A model generated the notes under the pieces. The model had not been told where the DNA came from. It did no database searches and saw only the letters and a program-made list of their open reading frames with translations. The position numbers and the translations under genes are program-made. DNA of 64,000 bases from Siminovitchia acidinfaciens (GTDB taxonomy: Bacteria > Bacillota > Bacilli > Bacillales > Bacillaceae_C): contig NZ_QYTV02000004.1 in NCBI RefSeq assembly GCF_003605385.1, forward strand, positions 124,001 to 188,000, written 5' to 3'. Of the stretch, positions 34,488 through 44,436 are shown piece after piece; position 1 is the first letter of the stretch; each line of letters opens with the position of its first letter.

Positions 34488-34790
34488 TAAGGTGCCTGTG
34501 GTTAAGCCCCCAGAATATGTTGAAAAAAACCGCAGCGAGACACCTGCGGTTTCATCCGTTATTTGAATTGAAGTAAGTTACACTCGTTCAACACTGACCG
34601 TATCTTCAACTTTTTGGATAAAATCCTCGGCAGTCATAACATGAGCAGTGGATCCCCCTAAGACTGTCAAGAAAACCCGGTGAACTTCTGCAGCTGGTAC
34701 CATTCCGAAACCAATATCTTTATAATCGTATGTACCTGTCACATCCGATAGGAAAGCCACTTTATAGCCTCTATACATCGCATCTCTCGC
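34434..34790. repeat. Right copy of the direct repeat flanking the WecBC island
   Basis: Matches 24465-24838 in the same orientation, and includes the 3' end of the intact isochorismatase gene. Recombination between the copies would delete the island and leave one intact isochorismatase gene. Confidence 0.8.
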
Positions 34791-35234
34791 TGCGGCAAAA
34801 CAACAATCCTCCGTTGTCAGACCTACAATCACCACAGTCTCTATTCCTTTACCCCGTAGAATAATATCCAAGTCTGTACCGAAGAAAGCACTGTAACGAT
34901 GCTTTTTAATCACAGGCTCATTTTCCAACGGAGCGACCTCAGGGTAGATCTCTGCCCCTGGTGTGCCATCGATCAAGCATGCCCCTTCAGCAATCGGCGG
35001 ATAAATTTCTCCGAACAAGCCGGCATCAGAGCCGTCTCTTCTATGGACATGAGCGGTATAAATTACCGAGATACCCTTACTTCTTGAAAACTCCAGAACT
35101 TGTTTCAGCCTAGGCAACATTTCTTGTCCCATAGCTGTCCCCAACGGAGCTCCGGCTGCCACGAAATCATTTTGCATATCTACCACCAATAAAGCTGTTT
35201 TCTCTGGATTAATCTGATTAATTTTTAGCCCCAA
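34578..35234 (-). CDS. Isochorismatase-family cysteine hydrolase (intact copy)
   Basis: About 218 aa. Catalytic triad: Asp in LLVVDMQNDF, Lys in VIKKHRYSAFFGTDLD and Cys in VGLTTEDCCFAAARDA, with the cis-peptide region before the Cys. Family members hydrolyse amides such as maleamate, N-carbamoylsarcosine, ureidoacrylate or nicotinamide. The TTG at 35234 is preferred (GGAGGGGG 5 bases upstream); the TTG at 35249 is part of the ribosome site. Stands alone between a toxin relic and a carboxypeptidase gene. Two broken copies lie at 258-690 and 24623-24841. Confidence 0.9.
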   Translation of the reverse strand: MGLKINQINPEKTALLVVDMQNDFVAAGAPLGTAMGQEMLPRLKQVLEFSRSKGISVIYTAHVHRRDGSDAGLFGEIYPPIAEGACLIDGTPGAEIYPEVAPLENEPVIKKHRYSAFFGTDLDIILRGKGIETVVIVGLTTEDCCFAAARDAMYRGYKVAFLSDVTGTYDYKDIGFGMVPAAEVHRVFLTVLGGSTAHVMTAEDFIQKVEDTVSVERV

Positions 35235-35249
35235 TACTTCCCCCTCCAA

Positions 35250-35699
35250 TTTTTGATTTCTTTATCTCTTCTTATTTAATCAATATAAAAAGCCTAGGTC
35301 AATAAGTAACGTGAATCTTCAGTTAATTACGGTGTGCTTATGACTATTGATACCTTCATTTCGGAATACAGGTAACTATGCTAATCACAGTTAAGAATAT
35401 AAGGGGCAGGACTTGCTGTTTGACAAATTTCTACTGGTGACAATCGCACTTCCTGGCGTGAGCATTAATCCCTGTTTTTAATATGTTTGAAGGGAGAATG
35501 AAGTGTTGAGTTGAATATAACTCTTAATATTCCGATTTTAAGGAGGCAGAGTAAAATGATGAAGACTTAAAAAGTGTATTGGGTGTCGCTACTATTAATA
35601 AGGGACGAAAAGAATTATTATTGCATGAGGATATATCTTCCAGTTTTGTTGGCTCACCATAGATTTACAGTAAATACTTTTACAAGGAGAGTATTGTAA
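35250..35699. other. Intergenic region without recognisable genes
   Basis: 450 bases. A ribosome-like AAGGAGG near 35540 is followed by ATGATGAAGACTTAA, an immediately terminated frame. Nothing else could be supported. Confidence 0.55.
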
Positions 35700-36917
35700 A
35701 TGGTGAAAAGGTTATGGAAAGTTATAATATCTGTTATAGTCGTCTCTAATCTTTTTATTTTTACTTCTCATGCGAATACTGAACCAAATGGCCCCTGGGT
35801 AACGCCCGAACAAGATGTAAGTCTTCAAAGAATGTACACTCCCGAAGAATTGGAAAAAGAGCTAAAGAATATTGAAGCCAGATCAAAAGGAAGAATGAAA
35901 CTGGAGGTAGCTGGTGTTACACAAACTGGGTACCCGATTTATGCTGCAAAAATAGGCAATAGTGATCCAAACAAAAAAGGAATCCTCATCCAGTCGTCAA
36001 TGCATGGAGATGAGGAACTTGGTGTCATTTCCTCAATTGAATTGATTAAAACCTTAGCAACAGGTAATAGCAAAGAAGTTCAGAAGATGCGTGATAACCT
36101 TTCAGTATGGGTTGTCCCCATGTTAAATCCTGAAGGAGTTGTTGGGAGTGTTGTAGATGGCAAGCGTAAACCAAGCCGTTATAACAAACAAGTTTGGAAA
36201 CCGAGTGAGTTCGGTTTAGATGCATCCACGGTCCCACCTTGGTATTATCGAAATCCCGGATTTGACATTAACCGAGATTTTAATCCAGATTTGGATTTTG
36301 TATTAAATTCATCAACCGCTCATCTCTTACCAGGACAATCGGTATCAGGATGGAGAGGAAGCGAAGGTTTTTATGCAACTGCGGAATCTCGTGCAATGCG
36401 TGATTTATATAAAGCTCTTGAACCAGAGTTATTTATCGACCTTCATCACACATATCCAACCTATACAGTTTCTGAAGATAGCGATGAGATGTCAACTTTG
36501 GCTATTTTAAATGTACCTATAGCTGAAGAAGGGTATTATGATGCTAAAGGCACGTTTTGGAAGGTAGATGATGAAGTATTAAATTTATCAAAGCGGGTTG
36601 GTTCATTAGTCTATCAAAAGCTGCAAAAAGGAAAATCACATTATGGGAATATCTCTCGGTATGAGGAATTGAATGTACCGGCAATGGCGATATCAACATT
36701 CGCCCTAAATGGTACACCAACTATGATCTATGAAATCCGTGGCGGCTCAAACTATGATACAGGACAAAAGGCCAGTGGAATGATGATTAAACAAACATAT
36801 GAAGGACTCTATGAAACTTTAAAAGGATTTAGTACAGGGGAAGTTTATCAGGCGGATCCAGATGTTTACGATAATATCCCTGTTTTTGGACCAGTAGTTA
36901 AGAATCCGCATCATTAA
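35700..36917 (+). CDS. Secreted M14-family zinc carboxypeptidase
   Basis: The product has 405 aa. A signal peptide (about 1-26, ending SHANT) directs export. Zinc ligands: H-x2-E in SSMHGDEELG and the later His in FIDLHHTYPT. The substrate arginine region FDINRDFN and the general-base glutamate in TMIYEIRGGSNY are present, so it should be active. The closest functional theme in the family is trimming of peptides, including wall peptides; the substrate is not known. Own ribosome site GGAGAG; followed by its own terminator, so it is monocistronic. Confidence 0.9.
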   Translation: MVKRLWKVIISVIVVSNLFIFTSHANTEPNGPWVTPEQDVSLQRMYTPEELEKELKNIEARSKGRMKLEVAGVTQTGYPIYAAKIGNSDPNKKGILIQSSMHGDEELGVISSIELIKTLATGNSKEVQKMRDNLSVWVVPMLNPEGVVGSVVDGKRKPSRYNKQVWKPSEFGLDASTVPPWYYRNPGFDINRDFNPDLDFVLNSSTAHLLPGQSVSGWRGSEGFYATAESRAMRDLYKALEPELFIDLHHTYPTYTVSEDSDEMSTLAILNVPIAEEGYYDAKGTFWKVDDEVLNLSKRVGSLVYQKLQKGKSHYGNISRYEELNVPAMAISTFALNGTPTMIYEIRGGSNYDTGQKASGMMIKQTYEGLYETLKGFSTGEVYQADPDVYDNIPVFGPVVKNPHH

Positions 36918-36973
36918 GACTCTTATGTACTGAAGATTCGAACCTAAGTTAGAGAAATTATTTAGTTAGGATC

Positions 36974-37008
36974 AAGCCTTGCAGAGAGCTGTTTGCAAGG
37001 CTTTTCCT
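36974..37008 (+). terminator. Terminator of the M14 carboxypeptidase gene
   Basis: AAGCCTTGCA pairs with TGCAAGGCTT (36994-37003), followed by TTTCC. Confidence 0.8.
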
Positions 37009-37267
37009 ATCTTGCATGATAGTATTTTGATATTGTATTCGACATAACTTGACCGTTAACCATCAATTCTTTTTGATTACAAAAAGCAAACGAATACCCA
37101 TTACGAAATCATATATATTGGGGAAAAAGACTACTTATAGGACGATACCTTAGAATTTATTGGACTTCCCCTTATGAATACTTTACTTGAAAATGTTAGC
37201 GGCGGGACAACCAAGCTTTTCATACTCCTAGCCAGTGACTTGGAAACCATGAAAAAAAGATAGCTAA

Positions 37268-37297
37268 TAGACCTTGGAGACTCTCCAAGGTCTATTT
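37268..37297 (-). terminator. Terminator hairpin downstream of the Excalibur protein gene
   Basis: TAGACCTTGGAG pairs with CTCCAAGGTCTA. It lies about 50 bases past the stop at 37344 and has A/T-rich flanks on both sides. Confidence 0.65.
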
Positions 37298-37343
37298 TCG
37301 AGAATTAGAGTTTTCGAAAAATCCCGAGGAGTGACAGCACCTA

Positions 37344-38060
37344 TCACTCACACGCCACCCCATCCCCATCACGGTCCAAATGACTGGCGTACCCTGGATC
37401 GCCTCTATATAAAGGCGTGGAACCAGAAGCTCTAGCTTCTGTACAGTTTTTGTAATAAACACTTCCCCCACTTTGGGTTGAGCCACCCGAATTACCACCA
37501 GAGGAGCTTGCAGTTGAACTTCTACTTGCTAATTGCTGTTCTAATTTATCAACTTTGCTCTGCAAGGTTTCATTTTCCGATTTTAAATCAGATATTTCTT
37601 CCTCAAAAGCTTCCGCAGATTCTTCGCTTTCTTTTTCCAAGCTCTTTATTTTCTTTTTGGTCTTATCAAAATCAGATAGTTTTGATGATATTTCCTTAAT
37701 CTCATCCTCTGCTTTTTCATATTCTTCTTGTAGTTTTTCATATTCTTCCTTTAGTGTTTCATATTCTTCCTTCTGCTTTTCATTGGCTGTTTTAAGCTCT
37801 TTATTCGTTGAAACAAGCTCGTTATTCTCATTGGTCAATGCCTCATTTTCTTCCAATGCAGCATCCAATTGTTGTTGAGTACCTGTATCAAAAAAGCTGA
37901 GACTTATTGTAAAAAGTAGAATTCCTCCTACAAAAAATGGATAAAACACTTTCTTGGATAATACCCTATCTTTATTTTTTATTTTCATGATGAAATGAAA
38001 GACCAAATAAATAATAGAAAATAATGATGCTAAAAATCCTATTACAAATAAAGCCAACAT
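37344..38060 (-). CDS. Membrane-anchored coiled-coil protein with C-terminal Excalibur domain
   Basis: The product has 238 aa in three parts. Two membrane helices (about 3-25 and 41-60). A charged coiled coil (about 68-180) dominated by E, K, N and L. A linker of S, T and G leads into an Excalibur domain (about 200-238): YYKNCTEARASGSTPLYRG then DRDGDGVACE, the calcium-binding D-x-D-x-D-G-x-x-C-E signature with its paired cysteines. Excalibur domains are found on extracellular nucleases and surface proteins. The coiled coil would place the domain outside the cell. Function unknown. Confidence 0.82.
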   Translation of the reverse strand: MLALFVIGFLASLFSIIYLVFHFIMKIKNKDRVLSKKVFYPFFVGGILLFTISLSFFDTGTQQQLDAALEENEALTNENNELVSTNKELKTANEKQKEEYETLKEEYEKLQEEYEKAEDEIKEISSKLSDFDKTKKKIKSLEKESEESAEAFEEEISDLKSENETLQSKVDKLEQQLASRSSTASSSGGNSGGSTQSGGSVYYKNCTEARASGSTPLYRGDPGYASHLDRDGDGVACE

Positions 38061-38139
38061 CTATATTCATCCTCCGGATACACTGTTGTTTTTACTAGTT
38101 TCCTTTGCTACCAACATTCCCAAAGGAAACGGAATTTCC

Positions 38140-38434
38140 TTAATATCCCTTCACCACTTCTTCAAATAAATCACCAATAATAGGGACATTCCAAAAAGCA
38201 AGCCTACTCACTTCAGGGGAATTCGATAGACGTATGCCTGCAATAATTAGCAGGTGTCCACACGTTTCTCGTTTCACAATTAATAAGCCAAATCCTGTTC
38301 GTGTGATGTCCGAGCTCGCCGCGCATGTCACCCATTCCATCTCCGATAAAAACAAGTCTACCAACTAACTCAAGTACTTTGTCATCACGCATTACTTCAG
38401 GGAAAAATGTTTGCCTCAGCCAACTTTTGGTCAT
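38140..38434 (-). pseudogene. Remnant of the N-terminus of a PgcA-like phosphohexomutase
   Basis: On the minus strand, frames read ...GDMRGELGHHTNRIWLIN... and later SPEVSRLAFWNVPIIGDLFEEV. These align with [17 protein letters not shown] and [25 protein letters not shown] of the intact PgcA at 40207-41955. The frame is shifted between the two pieces, and the catalytic serine loop and everything after it are absent. A truncated, non-functional relic. Confidence 0.7.
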
Positions 38435-38510
38435 TCCACGCCGTGTTACAAATATTCTCCTTACTATCTAATAGTTATAAAAGGGAATGCGTGTGGATCA
38501 ATGGAAGCTC

Positions 38511-38741
38511 ATGCATATCGGTACCACGTTAAAAAGGCTAAGGATAAGCAATTAATTCTCCCAAGAAGATCTTGCATGGCGCAGTTCTCTTGATAGAAAA
38601 ACAATAAACAAACTGGAAACCAATCAGCAAGTGCCGCTCCTACCCACTATTAGTGCTCTAGCAGCGACTTTCGAAATGGCCCCCTCTGAATTCATGAAGG
38701 AAATTGAAAATGATGCCCTTTGCCAAGACAAGAACACCTAA
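38511..38741 (+). pseudogene. XRE-family HTH regulator with an in-frame stop
   Basis: One frame runs ATG 38511 to TAA 38741 (77 codons) and reads GTTLKRLRISN-stop-FSQEDLAWRSSLDRKTINKLE, then PTISALAATFEMAPSEFMKEI, a typical XRE/Cro helix-turn-helix. The TAA at 38553-38555 falls exactly where the usual turn into the SQEDLA helix occurs. There is no other frame shift and no good restart, so it is probably a recently inactivated gene; a sequencing error at this codon is the alternative. Confidence 0.75.
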
Positions 38742-38799
38742 AAGTGTATAATTAAACTTATGTTAACTGCTTTAAGTCGATGGAAAAGGGGGATTGCCT

Positions 38800-38985
38800 A
38801 TGCTAAAAATCCATTGCCCTAAATGCCGGGCAGTCTTTCAAGATTCTGACATTGTATTACTGGACTTCATCAATACCCTGACACCTTCGTCCTGCTATGT
38901 TGGTGACTATGAGCTAATCACTGTTAAAGGTACATATAAAGAACTTATTGAGAAATATTCATTTCTTCAGGAGTTTGTGCATTAA
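38800..38985 (+). CDS. Small protein with one CxxC pair
   Basis: About 61 aa. Starts MLKIHCPKCRAVFQDSD, a zinc-ribbon-like half knuckle; no second cysteine pair follows (the next Cys is single), so zinc binding alone is unlikely. Contains KGTYKELIEKYSFLQEF, helical. The ATG at 38800 has GGGGG seven bases upstream. Not recognised as a named family; lies after the XRE relic and before a shared terminator. Confidence 0.6.
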   Translation: MLKIHCPKCRAVFQDSDIVLLDFINTLTPSSCYVGDYELITVKGTYKELIEKYSFLQEFVH

Positions 38986-39035
38986 GGATTGGGCATTATT
39001 TTTTAATGAAAAAGTCGGAATTGAACTAAAATGCA

Positions 39036-39074
39036 AATAAGCCAGGAACCTCACACGAGATTCCTGGCTTATTT
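39036..39074. terminator. Bidirectional terminator
   Basis: A perfect 14-bp stem (AAATAAGCCAGGAA with 39061-39074) between the convergent small CxxC gene and the LCP gene. It ends the capsule operon on the minus strand. Confidence 0.88.
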
Positions 39075-39086
39075 ATTGATTTAATC

Positions 39087-40010
39087 CTACGACAGTCCCA
39101 AATGTTCCTTCAACTTGCTTTGGATACTTGCTCGCTCATCCTCAGGAACGATGTAGTACCAAATACCATCAATTTTCGTACCACTACCATTAATCTGGAT
39201 TTGTTCTAAGTGATGACGCGCATCGGCATAATTTTTCTGGATATTCTTCACTTCGTCAAAGGAGATATTTGTTTCCACGTTGTTGTCCACCGCTTTCAAC
39301 ATATCATTATACTTCCATAGTGTTGAAACATTGGCACCTTTTTTTATCACACCCTGAATGATTTGACGCTGCCTCATTTGGCGGCCAAAATCACCGCGTG
39401 GATCATCATAGCGCATGCGGCTATACTTCAAGGCTTCAGCACCATTTAAAACAAGTTCCCCTTTTGTAAAATGATGATTCTCATAAGTAAAATCTAAATC
39501 ATTGTTGACGTAAACACCACCAACGGCATCAACGATTTCCTTGAATCCTTCCATGTTTACTTTAATATAGTAATCTATAGGGATATCAAGATATTTCTCA
39601 ACCGTATTCATAGACATTTCTATCCCACCGAATGCATACGCATGATTGATTTTGTCATTGATTCCTTTTCCCACAATCTCCAATCTTGTGTCCCTGGGGA
39701 TGCTCAGCATTTCCATTGATTTTTTCGCAGGATTGACTGTAATCACAATCATTGTGTCTGAGCGCCCTCTATCTCCAGGTCTCTCATCCACTCCCAGCAT
39801 AAGCACTGAAAAAGGTTCCTGTTTCTTCATATCCAGCTTGGATGGCCTTTCAACAACCGGCTTGCGATCAATTGGCGCGTGAACACTTTTTGCTGTCTTT
39901 TGCAAGTTATGATAGATTGAGTAACCATATGCCCCAGATCCAACAATACCTATCAGAACTAATAAAAGAACAACCTTTAACCAAGTTCTTTTTCTCTTTA
40001 CTCTGCTCAT
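39087..40010 (-). CDS. LytR-CpsA-Psr (LCP) family polymer-to-wall transferase
   Basis: The product has 307 aa, with one N-terminal membrane helix (about 11-33) and an extracellular LCP domain: MLGVDERPGDRGRSDTMIVITVN, LSIPRDTRLEI and FKEIVDAVGGVYVN carry the conserved Asp and Arg residues that hold the lipid pyrophosphate. LCP enzymes attach teichoic acids and capsules to peptidoglycan. It is the last gene before a terminator at the end of the capsule operon, so it probably anchors this polymer. A 196-base gap before it leaves room for its own promoter. Confidence 0.92.
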   Translation of the reverse strand: MSRVKRKRTWLKVVLLLVLIGIVGSGAYGYSIYHNLQKTAKSVHAPIDRKPVVERPSKLDMKKQEPFSVLMLGVDERPGDRGRSDTMIVITVNPAKKSMEMLSIPRDTRLEIVGKGINDKINHAYAFGGIEMSMNTVEKYLDIPIDYYIKVNMEGFKEIVDAVGGVYVNNDLDFTYENHHFTKGELVLNGAEALKYSRMRYDDPRGDFGRQMRQRQIIQGVIKKGANVSTLWKYNDMLKAVDNNVETNISFDEVKNIQKNYADARHHLEQIQINGSGTKIDGIWYYIVPEDERASIQSKLKEHLGLS

Positions 40011-40206
40011 AGGCTTTTTCCTTCCCGTGTAAACATAGATTTACTTCTAAAAAATAGATTTATAAGAAAATATTTTTCTAGTTGATATTAAAAATTGCAT
40101 GAATGAAAATAACAATAAAATCCGTTATAATATTATCCACCTTATTTTAAATACAAAAAGGGTGGGCCAATAAAACCTATCAACATGGTGAACAATCGCT
40201 TTTACT

Positions 40207-41955
40207 TTATAACGGTACCGCTGACTTTAAAAAATCATTTACTCTCTCCATCACAGCACTTTCCAATCCCCGAAGCCTTTCCTGAGCATCTTCCATCGAC
40301 TCGCCTTTGACTCCAAAATAAAACTTGCATTTCGGTTCAGTTCCAGAAGGTCTCACACAGAACCAGGAACCATCAGCAAGCTTATACTTCAATACATTAG
40401 ACTTTGGCAAATGAATAGGCGCTTTCATACCTGTGTCGATATGCAAACTTTCACTTGTTGCATAGTCCTCCACCTCGACTACCATAACGCCGTTTATTTT
40501 GGAAGGCGACTCATTCCGAAATGCTTCTAAGATCTTACCAATCTGCTCGGCGCCGACTTTTCCTTTCAAAGTCAGAGATTGAAGCGACTCTTGGTAACAT
40601 CCGTAATTTTCAAAGATCTCCATCAACCCGTCATATAGCGATTTGCCCCGGCTCTTATAATAAGCTGCCACCTCTGCCACAAATACAGCTGACTGCACTG
40701 CATCCTTATCACGAACAAAGTCACCCACTAGATAGCCATAACTTTCTTCATACCCGAACAAGAAAGCATGCTCGCCTGTTTGCTCAAATTCTTTAATTTT
40801 CTCGCCAATAAACTTAAAGCCCGTGAGAGTATCTAGAGTCTTCATACCAAAGCTGGAAGCAATCGCACGTCCGATTTCTGATGTCACTATCGTTTTAATG
40901 ACTACTCCATTTTTCGGTAGCTCCCCTACCCTCTGTTCAAGCAAATAATGGAGCATCAATGCTCCCGTTTGATTTCCTGTCAACACAACATATTTACCTT
41001 CATCATTCTTTACCGCTACCCCAAGACGGTCCGAATCCGGGTCGGTAGCCAGCAATATATCCGCATTGTGCTCTTCCCCATATTTAATGGCGTATTCAAA
41101 CGCAGCATGTTCTTCAGGGTTAGGTGATATGACTGTTGAAAAATTGGGATCAGGAAGCTCCTGCTCCTTCACAATAGTTACGTTTTTAAATCCAAAAGCA
41201 GCAAGCCCAGCCCTAACTGGTTTATTGGCCGTTCCATGCAATGGAGAAAATACGATTGAAAGATCCTCCCCTACTTTTTCAACTAAATCACGATTTTGCT
41301 GAATAGACATCATGGCATCTAAATATGCTCTATCCACATTGTCACCTATATAAGTAAGTAGGCCTTCACCAAGTAAGCTTTCTTCATCAGCAACTCCAAT
41401 TGCTAGCTCGTCCTCTATTTCACGAACATACTTAATCACTGAGTCAGATGCTTCTGGCGGCAACTGCCCGCCATCTTCCCCATACACCTTAAATCCATTA
41501 TATTCAGGCGGGTTATGACTCGCGGTAATGACCACGCCAGCATAAGCATTTAAATACCGAACAGCAAATGACAAAACAGGTGTTGGATGCAGCTCCTCAA
41601 ATACGTAAGCTTTCACACCATACTTTCCAACAGTCCTAGCAACTTCTAAAGCAAATTCGGGAGACTTATGCCTACAATCATAAGCAATTGCAACCCCGCG
41701 CTTGATTGCTTCCTCACCTTGCTCAACAATGAAGCGTGCAAGCCCTGCAGCAGCTTTTCTTACTGTGAAAATATTCATCCTGTTCGTGCCAGGTCCCAGT
41801 TCGCCGCGCATACCTCCAGTGCCAAACTCTAACTCTTTATAAAAGCAGTCTTCCAAATACTTTTCGTCTTCGAAGCGGGCTCTCAACTCTTTACTCAAAG
41901 CTTCATCCTGCGGCAGAGTCTTTAGCCAATAATCCGCTTTTGTTCTCCATACCAT
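40207..41955 (-). CDS. pgcA: Alpha-phosphoglucomutase / phosphomannomutase
   Basis: Interconverts hexose 6-phosphates and 1-phosphates. 582 aa, the length of B. subtilis PgcA. Phosphoserine loop [19 protein letters not shown], metal loop [12 protein letters not shown], sugar-binding [12 protein letters not shown] and the phosphate-binding [12 protein letters not shown]. It feeds glucose-1-P to GalU and RmlA, and possibly mannose-1-P to ManC, all encoded upstream in the same operon. A broken copy of its N-terminus is at 38140-38434. Confidence 0.94.
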   Translation of the reverse strand: MVWRTKADYWLKTLPQDEALSKELRARFEDEKYLEDCFYKELEFGTGGMRGELGPGTNRMNIFTVRKAAAGLARFIVEQGEEAIKRGVAIAYDCRHKSPEFALEVARTVGKYGVKAYVFEELHPTPVLSFAVRYLNAYAGVVITASHNPPEYNGFKVYGEDGGQLPPEASDSVIKYVREIEDELAIGVADEESLLGEGLLTYIGDNVDRAYLDAMMSIQQNRDLVEKVGEDLSIVFSPLHGTANKPVRAGLAAFGFKNVTIVKEQELPDPNFSTVISPNPEEHAAFEYAIKYGEEHNADILLATDPDSDRLGVAVKNDEGKYVVLTGNQTGALMLHYLLEQRVGELPKNGVVIKTIVTSEIGRAIASSFGMKTLDTLTGFKFIGEKIKEFEQTGEHAFLFGYEESYGYLVGDFVRDKDAVQSAVFVAEVAAYYKSRGKSLYDGLMEIFENYGCYQESLQSLTLKGKVGAEQIGKILEAFRNESPSKINGVMVVEVEDYATSESLHIDTGMKAPIHLPKSNVLKYKLADGSWFCVRPSGTEPKCKFYFGVKGESMEDAQERLRGLESAVMERVNDFLKSAVPL

Positions 41956-42019
41956 ATATCAAAGTTTCCTTTCATAAAAAATAAAAAACCCAAGACCTAT
42001 TTACTTGAGTTACTAAAAA

Positions 42020-43396
42020 CTATTTTGTTATTGGCTGTCTTACCGTCTCATATAGACGCTTTTCAAGCTCAACTTTTCTTTCCTCGTACCCCGGCTTTCC
42101 AAGTAAGGCGAACATATTTTTCTTATACATTTCAACTCCAGGCTGATCGAATGGATTCACACCCAATAAATAGCCGCTCATCGCACAGGATTTTTGAAAA
42201 AAGTAAACAAGATATCCAAACGAATATTCATCCATCTCTGGAATTTCAATGACTAAATTTGGAACGCCACCATCAGTATGAGCCATCAGCGCCCCTTCAA
42301 ATGCTTTCGTATTAACAAAGTCCACTGTTCGTCCAGCCAAATAATTAAGTCCGTCCAAATCGTTTTCTTCCAGCTCTATCATGATGTCACGCTGGGGTTT
42401 CTTCACCTTGATTACAGTTTCAAATAAGTCCCGTCTGCCGTCTTGAACATACTGGCCAATAGAATGCAGATCTGTAGAAAACTTAGCTGAAGCAGGAAAA
42501 ATCCCTTTCCCCTCTTTTCCTTCACTTTCTCCAAACAACTGCTTCCACCATTCAGCAAAATACTTCATACGGGGCTCATAGTTGATGAGCATTTCAATCG
42601 ATTTTCCTTTGTTATATAAGATATTTCGGATAACAGCATATTGATAGGCACCATTATTTTCAAGGTTTGGATCATTGAGATCCTCCTGTGCTTGTCTTGC
42701 ACCATCAATAACCTTATTAATGTCGATTCCGCTGACTGCCATTGGGAGCAATCCCACTGCAGTCAACACAGAATACCTTCCACCAATATCATCAGGAACA
42801 ACGAAAGTCTCATAGCCCTCTTTATCAGCAAGAGTCTTCAACGCGCCTTTTTCTTTATCAGTCGTGGCGTAAATCCGACTCTTTGCTCCCTCTTTCCCGT
42901 AGCGCTCTTCAAGCAGCTTCCGAAATATACGGAATGCAATCGCGGGCTCTGTTGTCGTTCCAGACTTGGAAATAACGTTGATTGAGAAATCTTTTCCATC
43001 AAGCATATCAATTACATCAGATATGTATGTGGAGCTAAGGTTATTACCTACAAAGATTACCTGGGGTGACTGTCTTTTCTCCCTTGAAAGCGAACTGTAA
43101 AAGCTGTGGTTAATCATCTCGATGGCTGCGCGAGCACCTAGATATGATCCACCGATACCGACTACTAACAATATGTCACTATCAACACTTAATTGAGCAG
43201 CGGCTTTTTGTATACGACCAAACTCTTCATGATTATAAGCTTCTGGATGACCAACCCAGCCTAGGTATTTATTATTACTTCCAAAACCTTGATGAAAATC
43301 ATAATGTGCCTTTTCAACTGAGTTTTGCAAAGCCACCATTTCTTGTTTATTTAAGAAAGGGAGAGAGTGTGAATAATCAAATGATATGGATCCCAA
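42020..43396 (-). CDS. pgi: Glucose-6-phosphate isomerase
   Basis: Interconverts glucose-6-P and fructose-6-P. About 458 aa. Seen: [17 protein letters not shown], the sugar-phosphate loop [33 protein letters not shown] and the C-terminal [22 protein letters not shown]. The TTG at 43396 is preferred: GGAGGGGG lies 5 bases upstream, so a reading from 43417 would begin upstream of the ribosome site. Its place in a capsule operon fits a dedicated supply of fructose-6-P toward mannose and glucose-6-P toward rhamnose. Confidence 0.94.
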   Translation of the reverse strand: MGSISFDYSHSLPFLNKQEMVALQNSVEKAHYDFHQGFGSNNKYLGWVGHPEAYNHEEFGRIQKAAAQLSVDSDILLVVGIGGSYLGARAAIEMINHSFYSSLSREKRQSPQVIFVGNNLSSTYISDVIDMLDGKDFSINVISKSGTTTEPAIAFRIFRKLLEERYGKEGAKSRIYATTDKEKGALKTLADKEGYETFVVPDDIGGRYSVLTAVGLLPMAVSGIDINKVIDGARQAQEDLNDPNLENNGAYQYAVIRNILYNKGKSIEMLINYEPRMKYFAEWWKQLFGESEGKEGKGIFPASAKFSTDLHSIGQYVQDGRRDLFETVIKVKKPQRDIMIELEENDLDGLNYLAGRTVDFVNTKAFEGALMAHTDGGVPNLVIEIPEMDEYSFGYLVYFFQKSCAMSGYLLGVNPFDQPGVEMYKKNMFALLGKPGYEERKVELEKRLYETVRQPITK

Positions 43397-43413
43397 TAAT
43401 GCCCCCTCCTTAA

Positions 43414-44436
43414 TCAATTGAAACTGTAATGCTTTTGAAAATACGTTTGGTATTCTCCGCTAATGATTTGTTCCCACCAATCTTTATTATCCAAATACCA
43501 TTGAATGGTTTGTTCAATTCCTGTCTCAAAAGTATAGGTAGGTTTCCACCCTAGCTTTTCCAATTTAGTTGGATCAATCGCATAACGCTTGTCGTGACCT
43601 AACCTATCCTCCACAAACTCGATGAGGGATTCTGATTTTCCCAATGCTGAGATAATAGTTCTTACGACTTCTAGGTTGGTTCGTTCATTATGCCCCCCAA
43701 TATTGTAAACATTACCGTCTACGCCCTCATGTAAAACTAGGTCAATCGCTGCACAATGGTCAATCACGTGCAACCAATCTCTAATGTTCTTCCCATCACC
43801 ATAGACAGGAACCTTTTGATTGTTTAACACTCGTGAGATTGTCAAGGGGATAAGTTTTTCAGGGAAATGAAAAGGGCCATAGTTATTAGAGCAACGAGTA
43901 ATATTGACCGGCATTCCATATGTTTCATGATAGGCACGGACCAGAAAATCCGATGCAGCTTTACTAGCACTGTATGGGCTGTTAGGTTGCAGAGGGGTTT
44001 CTTCAGTGAAAAATGTAGTTGGATCAAAATCAAGTTCTCCGTATACCTCATCTGTCGATACGTGAACAAACTTTAAAACATTAATTTGCTTTGCAGCATC
44101 TAATAATACCTGAGTTCCCAGCACATTTGTACGAACAAAAATCTCTGGGTCCGCAATTGAGCGGTCCACATGACTTTCAGCAGCAAAATGAACAACATAA
44201 TCGAACTTTTCTTTTTCAAAAAGTGGCATTATTTTATCGCGATCAGCAATGTCTGCTTTTATAAAATGATAGTTTTCATAATTTTCAACATTATGATGCT
44301 TCATTAAGTCGCCCGCATATGTTAACAAGTCCACATTGTATATCTCGTACTGAGGATAATTGTTTATCATATATTGAACAAAATTCCCTCCGATAAACCC
44401 GGCTCCGCCAGTAACTAATACCTTTTTCTTGGTCAT
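43414..44436 (-). CDS. rmlB: dTDP-glucose 4,6-dehydratase
   Basis: Second step of dTDP-L-rhamnose synthesis. 340 aa. NAD motif [10 protein letters not shown], catalytic STDEVYGEL (Asp-Glu pair), Y-x3-K in YSASKAASD and the specific [11 protein letters not shown] and RCSNNYGP stretches. The ATG directly follows the rmlD-encoding... neighbour arrangement: rmlD ends one base upstream, so the two are translationally linked. Confidence 0.95.
   Translation of the reverse strand: MTKKKVLVTGGAGFIGGNFVQYMINNYPQYEIYNVDLLTYAGDLMKHHNVENYENYHFIKADIADRDKIMPLFEKEKFDYVVHFAAESHVDRSIADPEIFVRTNVLGTQVLLDAAKQINVLKFVHVSTDEVYGELDFDPTTFFTEETPLQPNSPYSASKAASDFLVRAYHETYGMPVNITRCSNNYGPFHFPEKLIPLTISRVLNNQKVPVYGDGKNIRDWLHVIDHCAAIDLVLHEGVDGNVYNIGGHNERTNLEVVRTIISALGKSESLIEFVEDRLGHDKRYAIDPTKLEKLGWKPTYTFETGIEQTIQWYLDNKDWWEQIISGEYQTYFQKHYSFN

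Larger units (their letters stand above)
36918..37343. other. Intergenic region with two terminators and an unassigned short frame
   Basis: Holds the hairpins at 36974-37003 and 37268-37295. Between them, a plus-strand frame around 37150-37260 (containing MNTLLENVSGGTTKLF) is bounded upstream by a stop and lacks a good ribosome site; it may be a relic but was not recognised. Confidence 0.5.

Noticed and set aside
37150-37260. Short plus-strand frame containing MNTLLENVSGGTTKLF
   Set aside because: Upstream stop, no ribosome site and no family recognised; recorded only as unassigned sequence.
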